Part shown: positions 57,057 through 64,000 of the stretch, piece after piece
How positions within the stretch are numbered: the first letter of the stretch is position 1
Layout of the letters: every line of letters begins with the position of its first letter
From: an uncultured Agathobacter sp.
GTDB taxonomy: Bacteria; Bacillota; Clostridia; Lachnospirales; Lachnospiraceae
Direction: 5' to 3'
Assembly (NCBI GenBank): GCA_934316545.1
Contig: CAKRDT010000008.1
Coordinates: 1-64,000 of the forward strand
DNA length: 64,000 bases
Program-made: the position numbers and the translations under genes
Notes under the pieces: generated by a model
What the model saw: the letters and a program-made list of their open reading frames with translations, nothing else
Database searches by the model: none
Told to the model about the DNA's origin: nothing

Positions 57057-57581
57057 TTAAACTAACTCAAGAAGTACTTCAAGAGCTCCGTCACCCTTAC
57101 GCTGACCAATCTTTACGATTCTTGTGTAACCACCGTTACGGTCTGCGTACTTAGGAGCGATCTCATCGAATAACTTAGCAACAAGATCAACTTCCTTTGT
57201 GCCCTTCTTTGTTCCGTCTGTAGTCTTTACAGAGTAGAGAACCTTGAGCATCTCTCTTCTTGCATGAAGACGTGAAGGCTGATCCTTCTTGATTGTCTTC
57301 TGTACTTCGTCGTATACAGTAACTTTCTTACCGTCAACAACTTCTTTCACTCTCTTGCCATCCTTGTCCTTACGGGCAACCTTAGCTGTTACAGTTACTT
57401 CATCAAAGTTGTCTTTCTCACGTACAGCAGCTGCGATAAGACCTTCAGCGATCTTGCGAACTTCCTTAGCCTTAGCTTCTGTTGTTACGATCTTACCGTT
57501 AGCGATAAGAGCTGTTACCTGACCTCTTAATAAAGCCTTTCTCTGGCTAGAGGTTCTGCTTAACTTACGATACTTTGCCAT
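57057..57581 (-). CDS. rplQ: 50S ribosomal protein L17
   Basis: L17 binds the large subunit near the exit tunnel. The 174-residue protein starts [21 protein letters not shown] and ends [12 protein letters not shown], as normal. Between about residues 65 and 135 it has a basic Lys-rich insertion ([33 protein letters not shown]) that makes it longer than the 112-130 residues common in other bacteria. The ATG at 57581 is chosen because GGAGG precedes it; five codons upstream are in frame. rpoA lies upstream on the same strand. Confidence 0.96.
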   Translation of the reverse strand: MAKYRKLSRTSSQRKALLRGQVTALIANGKIVTTEAKAKEVRKIAEGLIAAAVREKDNFDEVTVTAKVARKDKDGKRVKEVVDGKKVTVYDEVQKTIKKDQPSRLHARREMLKVLYSVKTTDGTKKGTKEVDLVAKLFDEIAPKYADRNGGYTRIVKIGQRKGDGALEVLLELV

Positions 57582-57612
57582 TGTTTTTTCCTCCATTTGT
57601 GGGGTATCCGGC

Positions 57613-57720
57613 CACGCTCATCGGACTTACTTACCGAACCCATTCTTAATTGTTGTACAATGCATTTCACACATTGCATTAGCCACAAAGAGTAGACAGT
57701 CACGCTCCTTCGGACTTACT
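57613..57720 (-). repeat. Repeated element in the rpoA-rplQ gap
   Basis: CACGCTCATCGGACTTACT (57613-57631) and CACGCTCCTTCGGACTTACT (57701-57720) are near-identical direct repeats 88 bases apart. Between them ATGCA and TGCAT arms at about 57660-57680 could form a hairpin. Together they may act as an RNA element between rpoA and rplQ. Function unknown. Confidence 0.5.
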
Positions 57721-57769
57721 GATCTGCCATCTCTTATATCATCAAAGAAGATTGTAATTCCCAAACGAA

Positions 57770-58729
57770 TTATTCCTCTCCCTGATTTAACTGTAATCCT
57801 AATTCTTTCAGCTTCGCCAATACTTCCTCTAAAGACTTGCGACCAAGGTTACGAACCTTCATCATGTCTTCCGGAGTACGATTGATCAGTTCAGCAACTG
57901 TATTGATTCCTGCTCTCTTCAGACAGTTATAAGAACGAACGGACAGTTCCAGCTCATCGATGTTCATCTCAAGAACCTTCTCCTGTGCATCGTTCTCTTT
58001 CTCAACCATAACCTCAGCCTGCTGCGCAGCATCGGACAAGTCGATGAAAAGATTCAGGTGCTCGCTTAATACCTTGGCAGCAAGGCTGACAGCCTCGTCC
58101 GGCTCTAAGGTTCCATTGGTATATACATCCAATGTAAGCTTATCAAAATCGGTAACCTGACCAACACGGGTATTCTCGATGGTTACGTTTACACGGTCAA
58201 CCGGTGTATAGATAGAATCGATAGCGAGCACACCGATCGGTGTATCCTCTGTCTTATTCTTATCTGCACTAATGTAGCCTCTGCCCTTCGTGATTGTCAG
58301 TTCCATATATAACTTGCAATCTGCGCCACCGTTTAAGTGTGCGATTACCAACTCAGGATTCATGATCTCGATATCCGAATCTACCTGAATATCAGCCGCA
58401 GTAACAACGCCTTCACCTTCGAATTCAATGTAAGCAACTTTTGGTTCATTTGTAGAACTATTATTGCGGATAGCGAGGTTCTTGATGTTCATGATAATTT
58501 CAGTAACATCTTCCTTAACACCTGGGATTGAGCTAAACTCATGGAGAACTCCGTCAATCTTAACCTGACTAACAGCTGCTCCCGGTAATGAAGAAAGCAT
58601 AATTCTTCTTAAAGAATTACCAAGTGTCGTACCATATCCTCTTTCCAAAGGTTCTACAACAAATTTGCCATATGTCTTGTCTTCTGAAATTTCAGCGATC
58701 TCAATTTTTGGTTTTTCAAAATCGAACAC
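57770..58729 (-). CDS. rpoA: RNA polymerase subunit alpha
   Basis: Alpha subunit, scaffold of RNA polymerase. The 319-residue product has the N-terminal assembly domain ([25 protein letters not shown]) and the C-terminal domain ([38 protein letters not shown]) that binds UP elements and activators. The start is GTG at 58729 with GGAGGGACTTTGTA upstream. Order rpsM-rpsK-rpsD-rpoA-rplQ is the conserved bacterial alpha operon. Confidence 0.98.
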   Translation of the reverse strand: MFDFEKPKIEIAEISEDKTYGKFVVEPLERGYGTTLGNSLRRIMLSSLPGAAVSQVKIDGVLHEFSSIPGVKEDVTEIIMNIKNLAIRNNSSTNEPKVAYIEFEGEGVVTAADIQVDSDIEIMNPELVIAHLNGGADCKLYMELTITKGRGYISADKNKTEDTPIGVLAIDSIYTPVDRVNVTIENTRVGQVTDFDKLTLDVYTNGTLEPDEAVSLAAKVLSEHLNLFIDLSDAAQQAEVMVEKENDAQEKVLEMNIDELELSVRSYNCLKRAGINTVAELINRTPEDMMKVRNLGRKSLEEVLAKLKELGLQLNQGEE

Positions 58730-58770
58730 TACAAAGTCCCTCCTTCTCGGGTTTCGTTCGGCATTTAATG

Positions 58771-58817
58771 AGACGCACCCCGTAGGGGTGCATCTCTAAT
58801 AGTGCAGCGCCTGCACT
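58771..58817. repeat. Two stable hairpins between rpsD and rpoA
   Basis: AGACGCACCCC / GGGGTGCATCT (58771-58795) and AGTGCAG / CTGCACT (58801-58817) form strong stems. They lie in the 100-base gap between rpsD and rpoA, without U runs. An attenuator or processing site for the operon is possible. Confidence 0.6.
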
Positions 58818-58829
58818 ACATCACACTAA

Positions 58830-59423
58830 TTACTTAGAGTATAACTCGACGATTAACATCTCGTTTACAGGTACATCGATCTGCTCACGTGAAGGTAATT
58901 CCTTAACAGTTCCCTGAAGCTTCTCAGCATCAATGTCTAACCACTCCGGAACGATTCTTCCACCGGCAACCTCAACGATGTCCTTCATACGCTGAATGTT
59001 CTTTTTGCTCTCTTTGATCTCGATTACATCGCCAGCCTTAACTAAGTAAGAAGGAATATTTACAACCTTACCGTTAACGGTTACGAACTTGTGATCTACG
59101 ATCTGTCTAGCTTCCTTTCTTGTTCTTGCGAAACCAAGACGGAATACTACGTTATCAAGTCTTGACTCAAGGATTGTCATAAGGTTCGGACCTGTTAATC
59201 CTCTCATCTTATCTGCTTTCTTATAGTAGTTACGGAAAGGCTTCTCTAATACACCATAGATGAATTTAGCTTTCTGCTTCTCACGTAACTGAAGTCCGTA
59301 CTCAGATACCTTACGGTTTGCTCTCTGAAGATTTCTTTTGGACTTCTTATCATATCCTAAATAACTTGGCTCTAAACCAAGGGATCTACATCTTTTCAGT
59401 ACAGGTACTTTATTAACTGCCAT
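58830..59423 (-). CDS. rpsD: 30S ribosomal protein S4
   Basis: S4 starts 30S assembly by binding 16S rRNA and often represses its own operon. The 197-residue protein begins MAVNKVPVLKRCRSLGLEPSYL and has the S4 RNA-binding loop LESRLDNVVFRLGFARTRKEARQ and a C-terminal DVPVNEMLIVELYSK. This is the zinc-free short form: the N-terminus has no four-Cys cluster, only a single Cys. It sits 100 bases before rpoA and 19 bases after rpsK. Confidence 0.97.
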   Translation of the reverse strand: MAVNKVPVLKRCRSLGLEPSYLGYDKKSKRNLQRANRKVSEYGLQLREKQKAKFIYGVLEKPFRNYYKKADKMRGLTGPNLMTILESRLDNVVFRLGFARTRKEARQIVDHKFVTVNGKVVNIPSYLVKAGDVIEIKESKKNIQRMKDIVEVAGGRIVPEWLDIDAEKLQGTVKELPSREQIDVPVNEMLIVELYSK

Positions 59424-59442
59424 CTTAATCGATACCTCCTAA

Positions 59443-59838
59443 TTAAACTCTTCTGCGCTTTGGTGGACGGCATCCGTTATGAGGAACTGGAGTTACGTCT
59501 CTGATGGATGTAACTTCAAGACCGCAAGCGGAAAGGGCACGAATAGCTGCCTCACGTCCTGATCCCGGACCTTTTACGAATACATCAACTGTCTTTAATC
59601 CGTGAATTAATGCTGCCTTTGTAGCAGTTTCTGCTGCCATCTGTGCAGCATATGGAGTAGATTTCTTTGAACCTCTAAATCCAAGACCACCAGCACTTGC
59701 CCATGATAAAGCGTTTCCTTCAGTATCTGTAAGAGTTACAATTGTATTGTTGAAAGATGCCTGAATGTGTGCCTGTCCGCGTTCAACGTTTTTCTTTACG
59801 CGCTTTTTTGTTGTTTTCTTTGCAACGTTCTTAGCCAT
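59443..59838 (-). CDS. rpsK: 30S ribosomal protein S11
   Basis: S11 helps form the mRNA exit platform. The 131-residue product shows [36 protein letters not shown] and the C-terminal [18 protein letters not shown]. The N-terminus is Lys-rich as in other Firmicutes. Gene order rpsM-rpsK-rpsD is conserved. Confidence 0.98.
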   Translation of the reverse strand: MAKNVAKKTTKKRVKKNVERGQAHIQASFNNTIVTLTDTEGNALSWASAGGLGFRGSKKSTPYAAQMAAETATKAALIHGLKTVDVFVKGPGSGREAAIRALSACGLEVTSIRDVTPVPHNGCRPPKRRRV

Positions 59839-59868
59839 ATCTAAACTAACCTACTTTCTCAAAATTAA

Positions 59869-60237
59869 TTATTTCTTCTTGTTTGCTACAGTTCTCTTAG
59901 GACCTTTTCTTGTTCTGGCGTTTGTCTTTGTCTTCTGTCCACGAACAGGAAGTCCTTTTCTGTGACGGATTCCACGATAGCATCCGATTTCCTGAAGTCT
60001 CTTAATATTAAGAGCGATCTCTCTTCTTAAATCACCTTCTACAGTCTGTGTCTCATCGATGACTGCACTGATTCTCTTAACCTCGTCGTCAGTTAAATCT
60101 CTAACACGTGTGCTAGGATCTACGTTAGCTGCTTCAAGGATACGGTTGGAACTTGTTCTACCAATTCCGTAGATGTAAGTTAAACCGATTTCTACACGTT
60201 TTTCTCTTGGTAAATCTACACCTGCAATACGAGCCAT
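59869..60237 (-). CDS. rpsM: 30S ribosomal protein S13
   Basis: S13 sits in the head of the 30S subunit and contacts the large subunit and P-site tRNA. The 122-residue product starts [21 protein letters not shown], has the [14 protein letters not shown] and [19 protein letters not shown] motifs and a basic tail. Strong ribosome site GGAGGTG. rpmJ is 323 bases upstream, a long gap for this operon (see 60238-60560). Confidence 0.98.
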   Translation of the reverse strand: MARIAGVDLPREKRVEIGLTYIYGIGRTSSNRILEAANVDPSTRVRDLTDDEVKRISAVIDETQTVEGDLRREIALNIKRLQEIGCYRGIRHRKGLPVRGQKTKTNARTRKGPKRTVANKKK

Positions 60238-60560
60238 GTGTGTTTACACCTCCATAAAATTTTCCTGATTATTAGTAGTCATATGTATATCTGCAACAAT
60301 ATACCTTCTCCGTCCCGGATCCGTATGCAGCTACGGTTGCACGTCCTGAAATGTGTGCATACAGATGAGGGTTCCATATTTGCATATTTGATGGGCACCA
60401 CTCGGTATAATGATACGCATCCAGATATGCCTCTGTTTATTATGAACAGCGCAAATGGTCTGCGCTGCAGCCGCACATAATGAATTGAAATCCAAACGGA
60501 TTCCCATTGTGAAAAGGATATCACAACGCACAAAAGCAGGGTTATAACTTACTTTCGTAA
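60238..60560. other. 323-base gene-free gap between rpmJ and rpsM
   Basis: No known RNA motif was recognised. It holds a ribosome site for rpsM, a GCGCAGACCATTTGCGC hairpin (about 60447-60463) and a GTATAT / ATATAC pairing near 60282-60302. A minus-strand reading frame of 84 codons exists but lacks a ribosome site and does not resemble a protein. It may be a leader for the rpsM part of the operon. Confidence 0.5.
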
Positions 60561-60674
60561 TTAACCCTGTCTCTGCTTATGCTTTGGATTCTCACAGATA
60601 ATTCTGATGCTTCCTTTTCTCTTGATGACTTTGCATTTCTCGCAAATAGGCTTAACTGATGATCTTACCTTCAC
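60561..60674 (-). CDS. rpmJ: 50S ribosomal protein L36
   Basis: L36 is a 37-residue zinc-ribbon protein of the 50S subunit. The frame encodes [20 protein letters not shown] and then [17 protein letters not shown]. The zinc ligands are visible as CEKC, then C and H in ICENPKH. The start is GTG at 60674 with AGGAGG seven bases upstream. It was too short to appear as a long reading frame. A promoter with near-consensus elements lies upstream (60760-60788). Confidence 0.96.
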   Translation of the reverse strand: MKVRSSVKPICEKCKVIKRKGSIRIICENPKHKQRQG

Positions 60675-60759
60675 AGCAAATCCTCCTTTCTCTATAAAAG
60701 CCCTATTTCAACGGATTTCCGCCAATCTTTAGGTACTTTTCCAAAAGTGTCCGTATAAC

Positions 60760-60788
60760 ATTATACACAGACACTTCATGGAAGTCAA
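60760..60788 (-). promoter_or_regulatory. Internal promoter between infA and rpmJ
   Basis: TTGACT (60788-60783), 17-base spacer, TATAAT (60765-60760) on the minus strand. It lies within and before an inverted repeat (AAGTGTC / GACACTT at 60745-60776). It could drive rpmJ-rpsM-rpsK-rpsD-rpoA-rplQ separately from the secY-adk-map-infA unit. Confidence 0.75.
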
Positions 60789-60795
60789 TAATTTT

Positions 60796-61014
60796 TTATT
60801 TATCTCTCCAAATAATTCTTCCCTTGGTCAAATCATATGGGGACATCTCAATTGTCACCTTATCTCCCGGCAGGATACGGATAAAATTCATACGAAGTTT
60901 TCCGCTGATGGTTGCCAGAATCTGATGTCCATTCTCGAGTTCTACCTTAAAAAATGCGTTTGGAAGTTTCTCAACTACTACGCCTTCTACTTCAATAACG
61001 TCTGCCTTTGACAT
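60796..61014 (-). CDS. infA: Translation initiation factor IF-1
   Basis: IF-1 blocks the ribosomal A site during initiation. The 72-residue product is a complete OB-fold: [20 protein letters not shown], then [20 protein letters not shown], then [20 protein letters not shown]. Length is canonical (72). It lies between map and rpmJ as in most Firmicutes, after AGGAGG. No L14e/KOW-like gene lies between map and infA here. Confidence 0.98.
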   Translation of the reverse strand: MSKADVIEVEGVVVEKLPNAFFKVELENGHQILATISGKLRMNFIRILPGDKVTIEMSPYDLTKGRIIWRDK

Positions 61015-61052
61015 AACTTTCTTTCCTCCTGAATTGAATCAATTGATTGTTG

Positions 61053-61841
61053 TTAAATGAGATCCGGCAATCCGGCTTCCTTTTCCTCCTCTGTCAGAGA
61101 AAGGATCTCCGGTCTGCCCTCCGTAATAAGAATCGTGTTCTCATAATGAGCAGATAATGAATGGTCTCCTGTAACGACGGTCCATTCATCATCCATCCAG
61201 AACACTTCGTGTGTTCCGATGTTGATCATCGGCTCTACCGCAAGCGTCATTCCGGCACGAAGCTTAGGGCCTCTGCGCCACTGTCTGAAATTTGGAATCT
61301 CCGGTTCTTCATGCAGATGGCTTCCGATTCCGTGTCCACACAGATCACGCACAACACCATATCCGAATTTTTCCGCATAATCGCCAACCGCTCTTGAAAT
61401 ATCATGAAGATGCCGGCCTGCTGTCGCCATCTTCATTCCTTCAAAAAAGGACTGTCTTGTTCGCTCAATCAGTAAACGGGCTTCCTGGCTTACCTCTCCC
61501 ACTGCAACGGTTCTCGCCGCATCGGAATGATATCCCTTGTAAATAACTCCCGCGTCCAGACTTACGATATCGCCTTCCTGTATAATCCGTTTGTCCGTCG
61601 GTATGCCGTGTACGACCTCGTCATTCACGGACACACAGATGGATGCCGGATATCCACAGTAATTTTTAAAGGAAGGAATACATCCAAAGCTACGGATCAT
61701 CTCTTCTCCCAATCGATCAATGTCCAACGTTGACATCCCTGGCTTAACTTCTTTTCCAAGATCCTGATGCACCTTTGCGAGAATTTTTCCCGCTTCGCGC
61801 ATCAATTCGATTTCTTCGGAAGATTTAATCGTTATCGTCAT
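61053..61841 (-). CDS. map: Type I methionine aminopeptidase
   Basis: Removes N-terminal Met from nascent proteins. The 262-residue product starts MTITIKSSEEIELMREAGKI. Metal ligands are visible as VSLDAGVIYKGYHSDAART (two Asp), GHGIGSHLHEEPEIPN (His), VEPMINIG (Glu) and a final E. It is a single-domain type Ib form. ATG at 61841 lies one base after the adk stop, with AGGTGA before it. An upstream GTG (61850) is in frame but overlaps the ribosome site. Confidence 0.96.
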   Translation of the reverse strand: MTITIKSSEEIELMREAGKILAKVHQDLGKEVKPGMSTLDIDRLGEEMIRSFGCIPSFKNYCGYPASICVSVNDEVVHGIPTDKRIIQEGDIVSLDAGVIYKGYHSDAARTVAVGEVSQEARLLIERTRQSFFEGMKMATAGRHLHDISRAVGDYAEKFGYGVVRDLCGHGIGSHLHEEPEIPNFRQWRRGPKLRAGMTLAVEPMINIGTHEVFWMDDEWTVVTGDHSLSAHYENTILITEGRPEILSLTEEEKEAGLPDLI

Positions 61842-61842
61842 T

Positions 61843-62487
61843 TTATTCACCTAAAATTGCGACGATATCGGTGAATACCTTATCCATCGGCTGTGTTCCA
61901 TCTACAGACTTTAAAATTCCCTGTGCCTTATAGTAATCAATGAGAGGCTGTGTCTGCTCATGGTATACGCTCAGACGCTTCTGAACGGTTTCCGGTTTAT
62001 CATCATCACGAAGTACCGTATCGCTGCCGCATGCATCACACTTGCCTTCAACCTTTGTAGGATTGAATACGATATGGTAGGTTGCGCCACAATTTAAGCA
62101 CGCACGACGTCCTCCCATACGATTGACAATGTTCTCATCCGGAACATCCACATCGATTGCATAGTCCATGGATTCATTGATCTTCTTGAGTGCTGCATCA
62201 AGTGCCTCTGCCTGAGGAATCGTTCTTGGGAATCCATCGAGTACAAATCCGTTTTTGCAGTCCTCCTGCTGAATGCGGTCCATAACAAGATCGCATGTCA
62301 GTTCATCCGGAACAAGAGCGCCCTGATCCATATATGTTTTTGCTTTCTTTCCTAATTCCGTACCGTTTTTAATATTGGCACGGAAAATATCTCCTGTTGA
62401 GATGTGCGGAATCTGATACTTAGCCGCGATCTGCTTTGCCTGTGTTCCCTTACCAGCTCCCGGAGCCCCTAACATAATAATCTTCAT
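61843..62487 (-). CDS. adk: Adenylate kinase
   Basis: Interconverts ATP + AMP and 2 ADP. The 214-residue product has Walker [18 protein letters not shown] at 1-17, the [16 protein letters not shown] motif, and a lid with four zinc ligands CLNC...CDAC near 126-150. The zinc lid is typical for Gram-positive Adk. ATG at 62487 follows GGAG; four codons upstream are in frame. It lies between secY and map. Confidence 0.97.
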   Translation of the reverse strand: MKIIMLGAPGAGKGTQAKQIAAKYQIPHISTGDIFRANIKNGTELGKKAKTYMDQGALVPDELTCDLVMDRIQQEDCKNGFVLDGFPRTIPQAEALDAALKKINESMDYAIDVDVPDENIVNRMGGRRACLNCGATYHIVFNPTKVEGKCDACGSDTVLRDDDKPETVQKRLSVYHEQTQPLIDYYKAQGILKSVDGTQPMDKVFTDIVAILGE

Positions 62488-62560
62488 TCTTTTCTCCATT
62501 CTTTGAAATGTGCATTATATTATGAATGGAGATACTGTAGACAGTATCTCCAAAACATAA

Positions 62561-63877
62561 TTAATCGTTCAAAAATCCCTTATAATAACGAACTCTCATC
62601 TGTGACTCAATCTGCTTTAATGTCTCGATGATTACACCAACAATAATGATGATGGATGTTCCACCGAATGATACGTCAGCATTGAATACACCGTTGAAGA
62701 AAATCGGAATCACTGCAACGATGGCAAGACCAACGGCTCCAATAAAGACAATATAATTGAGTATTTGACTTAAGTAATCGCTGGTTGGCTTTCCAGGTCT
62801 GATACCCGGAATAAATCCGCCTGCTTTCTTCATGTTGTTTGCAATCTCTAATGGATTAAAGGTAATCTCTGTATAGAAATATGCAAAAGCAATAAGCAGT
62901 AACAGATATACAACAAGTCCGATTGAGTAAATCGGCTGCTCTGGATTACACCAGTTTGACTGAGATAATCCCTTTAAAATCTTGCTGCCAATACCAGTTC
63001 CGTTTCCTTTTCCAAGTACACTTGCGATAATTACCGGAGTCTGCATCAATGACTGAGCAAAGATAACCGGAATTACGCCGCCCGTGTTAACCTTAAGCGG
63101 AATATGGGTCTGCTGACCACCAACCTGCTTGCGGCCCTGAATCTTCTTGGAATACTGAACAGGAATTCTTCGCTCAGCATCCTGAAGGAATACTACGAAT
63201 ACAACCATCGCTACGATGATCGCGCAGATGATCAGTGCTGCAACGATTCCTTTCGGAATGGATTTGTTTGCAATAAACTGACTCCAAAGAGTTCCAAGAT
63301 CCTGTGGAATACGGGAAATAATATTGATTGTCAAAACAATTGAAATACCATTTCCGACACCCTTCTCAGTAATACGCTCACCAATCCACATCAATACAGT
63401 AGAACCTGCAGTCAAACCAGTGACAACCATGATGAATGTCAGAGGACTGCTTGATGTCAGCTGCTCTCCACGGTAGAAAAAGATTGTCATTGCAACAGCC
63501 TGAATCAGTGCAAGTGCAACTGTCAGGTAACGTGTAATTGCAGTCATTTTCTTTCTTCCCTCTTCACCGTCACGCTGCATTTCCTCAAGCTTCGGAATTG
63601 CAATCGTAAGCAGCTGAATGATGATGGAAGATGTAATGTATGGAGTAATGTTCAATGCAAAAACAGACATATTCAGGAATGAACCACCTGTGATTGCATT
63701 AAAAAATCCAAATCCATCCGCGGACTGACTCTCAAACCACTGTTTAAAAACCTCACCGTTGACACCCGGAGCCGGAAGCTCACTTCCGATCCGGATAACA
63801 ACTAACATAAAAAATGTAAAGAGAATTCTGTTACGAATATCTTTAATTTTAAACGCATTACGAAGTGTCTCAAGCAT
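62561..63877 (-). CDS. secY: Preprotein translocase subunit SecY
   Basis: Pore subunit of the Sec translocon in the membrane. The 438-residue product begins [18 protein letters not shown] and has ten hydrophobic segments, the plug region GGSFLNMSVFALNITPYITSS (20 residues of it: GGSFLNMSVFALNITPYITS), and the C-terminal FNADVSFGGTSIIIIVGVII. Its ATG overlaps the rplO stop (TAATG at 63877). secY-adk-map order is conserved. Confidence 0.97.
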   Translation of the reverse strand: MLETLRNAFKIKDIRNRILFTFFMLVVIRIGSELPAPGVNGEVFKQWFESQSADGFGFFNAITGGSFLNMSVFALNITPYITSSIIIQLLTIAIPKLEEMQRDGEEGRKKMTAITRYLTVALALIQAVAMTIFFYRGEQLTSSSPLTFIMVVTGLTAGSTVLMWIGERITEKGVGNGISIVLTINIISRIPQDLGTLWSQFIANKSIPKGIVAALIICAIIVAMVVFVVFLQDAERRIPVQYSKKIQGRKQVGGQQTHIPLKVNTGGVIPVIFAQSLMQTPVIIASVLGKGNGTGIGSKILKGLSQSNWCNPEQPIYSIGLVVYLLLLIAFAYFYTEITFNPLEIANNMKKAGGFIPGIRPGKPTSDYLSQILNYIVFIGAVGLAIVAVIPIFFNGVFNADVSFGGTSIIIIVGVIIETLKQIESQMRVRYYKGFLND

Positions 63878-64000
63878 TAGATCACCTCTGCTTTTCCACC
63901 AAGAGCTTCAATCTTTTCTTTTGCGCTAGCGCTGAATGCATTAGCCTGGACTGTCAGCTTCTTAGTAAGCTCTCCATTACCGAGAATCTTAACTCCGTCT
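63877..64000 (-). CDS. rplO: 50S ribosomal protein L15 (3' end only)
   Basis: Partial gene running off the right edge. The last 41 codons encode [20 protein letters not shown] and [20 protein letters not shown], the C-terminus of L15. The stop TAA overlaps the secY start (TAATG). The rest lies outside the window. Confidence 0.93.
   Translation of the reverse strand, partial: DGVKILGNGELTKKLTVQANAFSASAKEKIEALGGKAEVI

Noticed and set aside
60279-60533. Minus-strand 84-codon frame between rpmJ and rpsM
   Set aside because: No ribosome site and low-complexity content unlike a protein; treated as a gap.
1-64000. CRISPR array, rRNA or tRNA genes
   Set aside because: No regular repeat-spacer series, no ribosomal RNA signature and no clover-leaf with a T-loop GTTCRA consensus was seen in the gaps between genes.

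Overview
The window looks like a chromosomal segment of an endospore-forming, anaerobic Clostridia, most likely a Lachnospiraceae (Roseburia/Agathobacter/Butyrivibrio-like). The reasons are the order ftsH-hpt-tilS-spoIIE-divIC-yabQ-yabP-rqcP-hup, the pair glgC/glgD, pyruvate formate-lyase under a ZTP riboswitch, spoVG, AGGAGG ribosome sites and moderate GC in the core, with AT-rich accessory DNA. No rRNA, tRNA, CRISPR array, transposase or integrase was seen.

Layout. 1-7.9 kb (minus): division/sporulation block (ftsH, hpt, tilS, spoIIE, divIC, yabQ, yabP, rqcP, hup). 8-15.8 kb (minus): PEGA lipoprotein, CotS-like kinase-fold protein, cca, a 1113-residue GGDEF protein and a pseudouridine synthase. 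15.9-19.5 kb (minus): pflA and pflB, pflB preceded by a ZTP (pfl-motif) riboswitch with an overlapping terminator. 19.6-27.6 kb (minus): rsmH, an unknown protein, a DUF362 ferredoxin-like protein, PilZ protein, a two-component pair, and metK behind a SAM-I riboswitch. 27.6-28.8 kb (plus): HD-GYP protein. 28.8-38.7 kb (minus): murA, aroK, a foldase-like lipoprotein, mfd, pth, spoVG, glgD, glgC. 38.9-44.1 kb (plus): murC, a gap with four DnaA boxes, then dnaD-like, dnaC/dnaI-like and a PRPP synthetase gene. 44.3-57.0 kb: AT-rich accessory region with an HD hydrolase, an mscL remnant, a Fic protein, remnants of an ATPase/TOPRIM-like gene pair, secreted proteins and lipoproteins, one gene broken by an in-frame stop, and two HTH regulators. 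57.0-64 kb (minus): rplQ, rpoA, rpsD, rpsK, rpsM, rpmJ, infA, map, adk, secY and the 3' end of rplO.

How the parts connect. Cyclic-di-GMP signalling appears four times: a GGDEF synthase, a PilZ receptor, an HD-GYP phosphodiesterase, and a c-di-GMP-I (GEMM-I) riboswitch at 53.8 kb. The riboswitch leads into an RCC1-like lipoprotein gene and, 33 bases after it, a secreted CHAP/ricin-type cell-wall hydrolase gene. The next gene upstream, a PPC/Fn3-like lipoprotein gene, shares a 30-base upstream element (24/30 identical) with a 490-residue HTH regulator gene, so that regulator may control both itself and the lipoprotein. The best candidates for new biology are this c-di-GMP/HTH-controlled surface locus and the paired DnaA boxes before the dnaD-dnaC operon.
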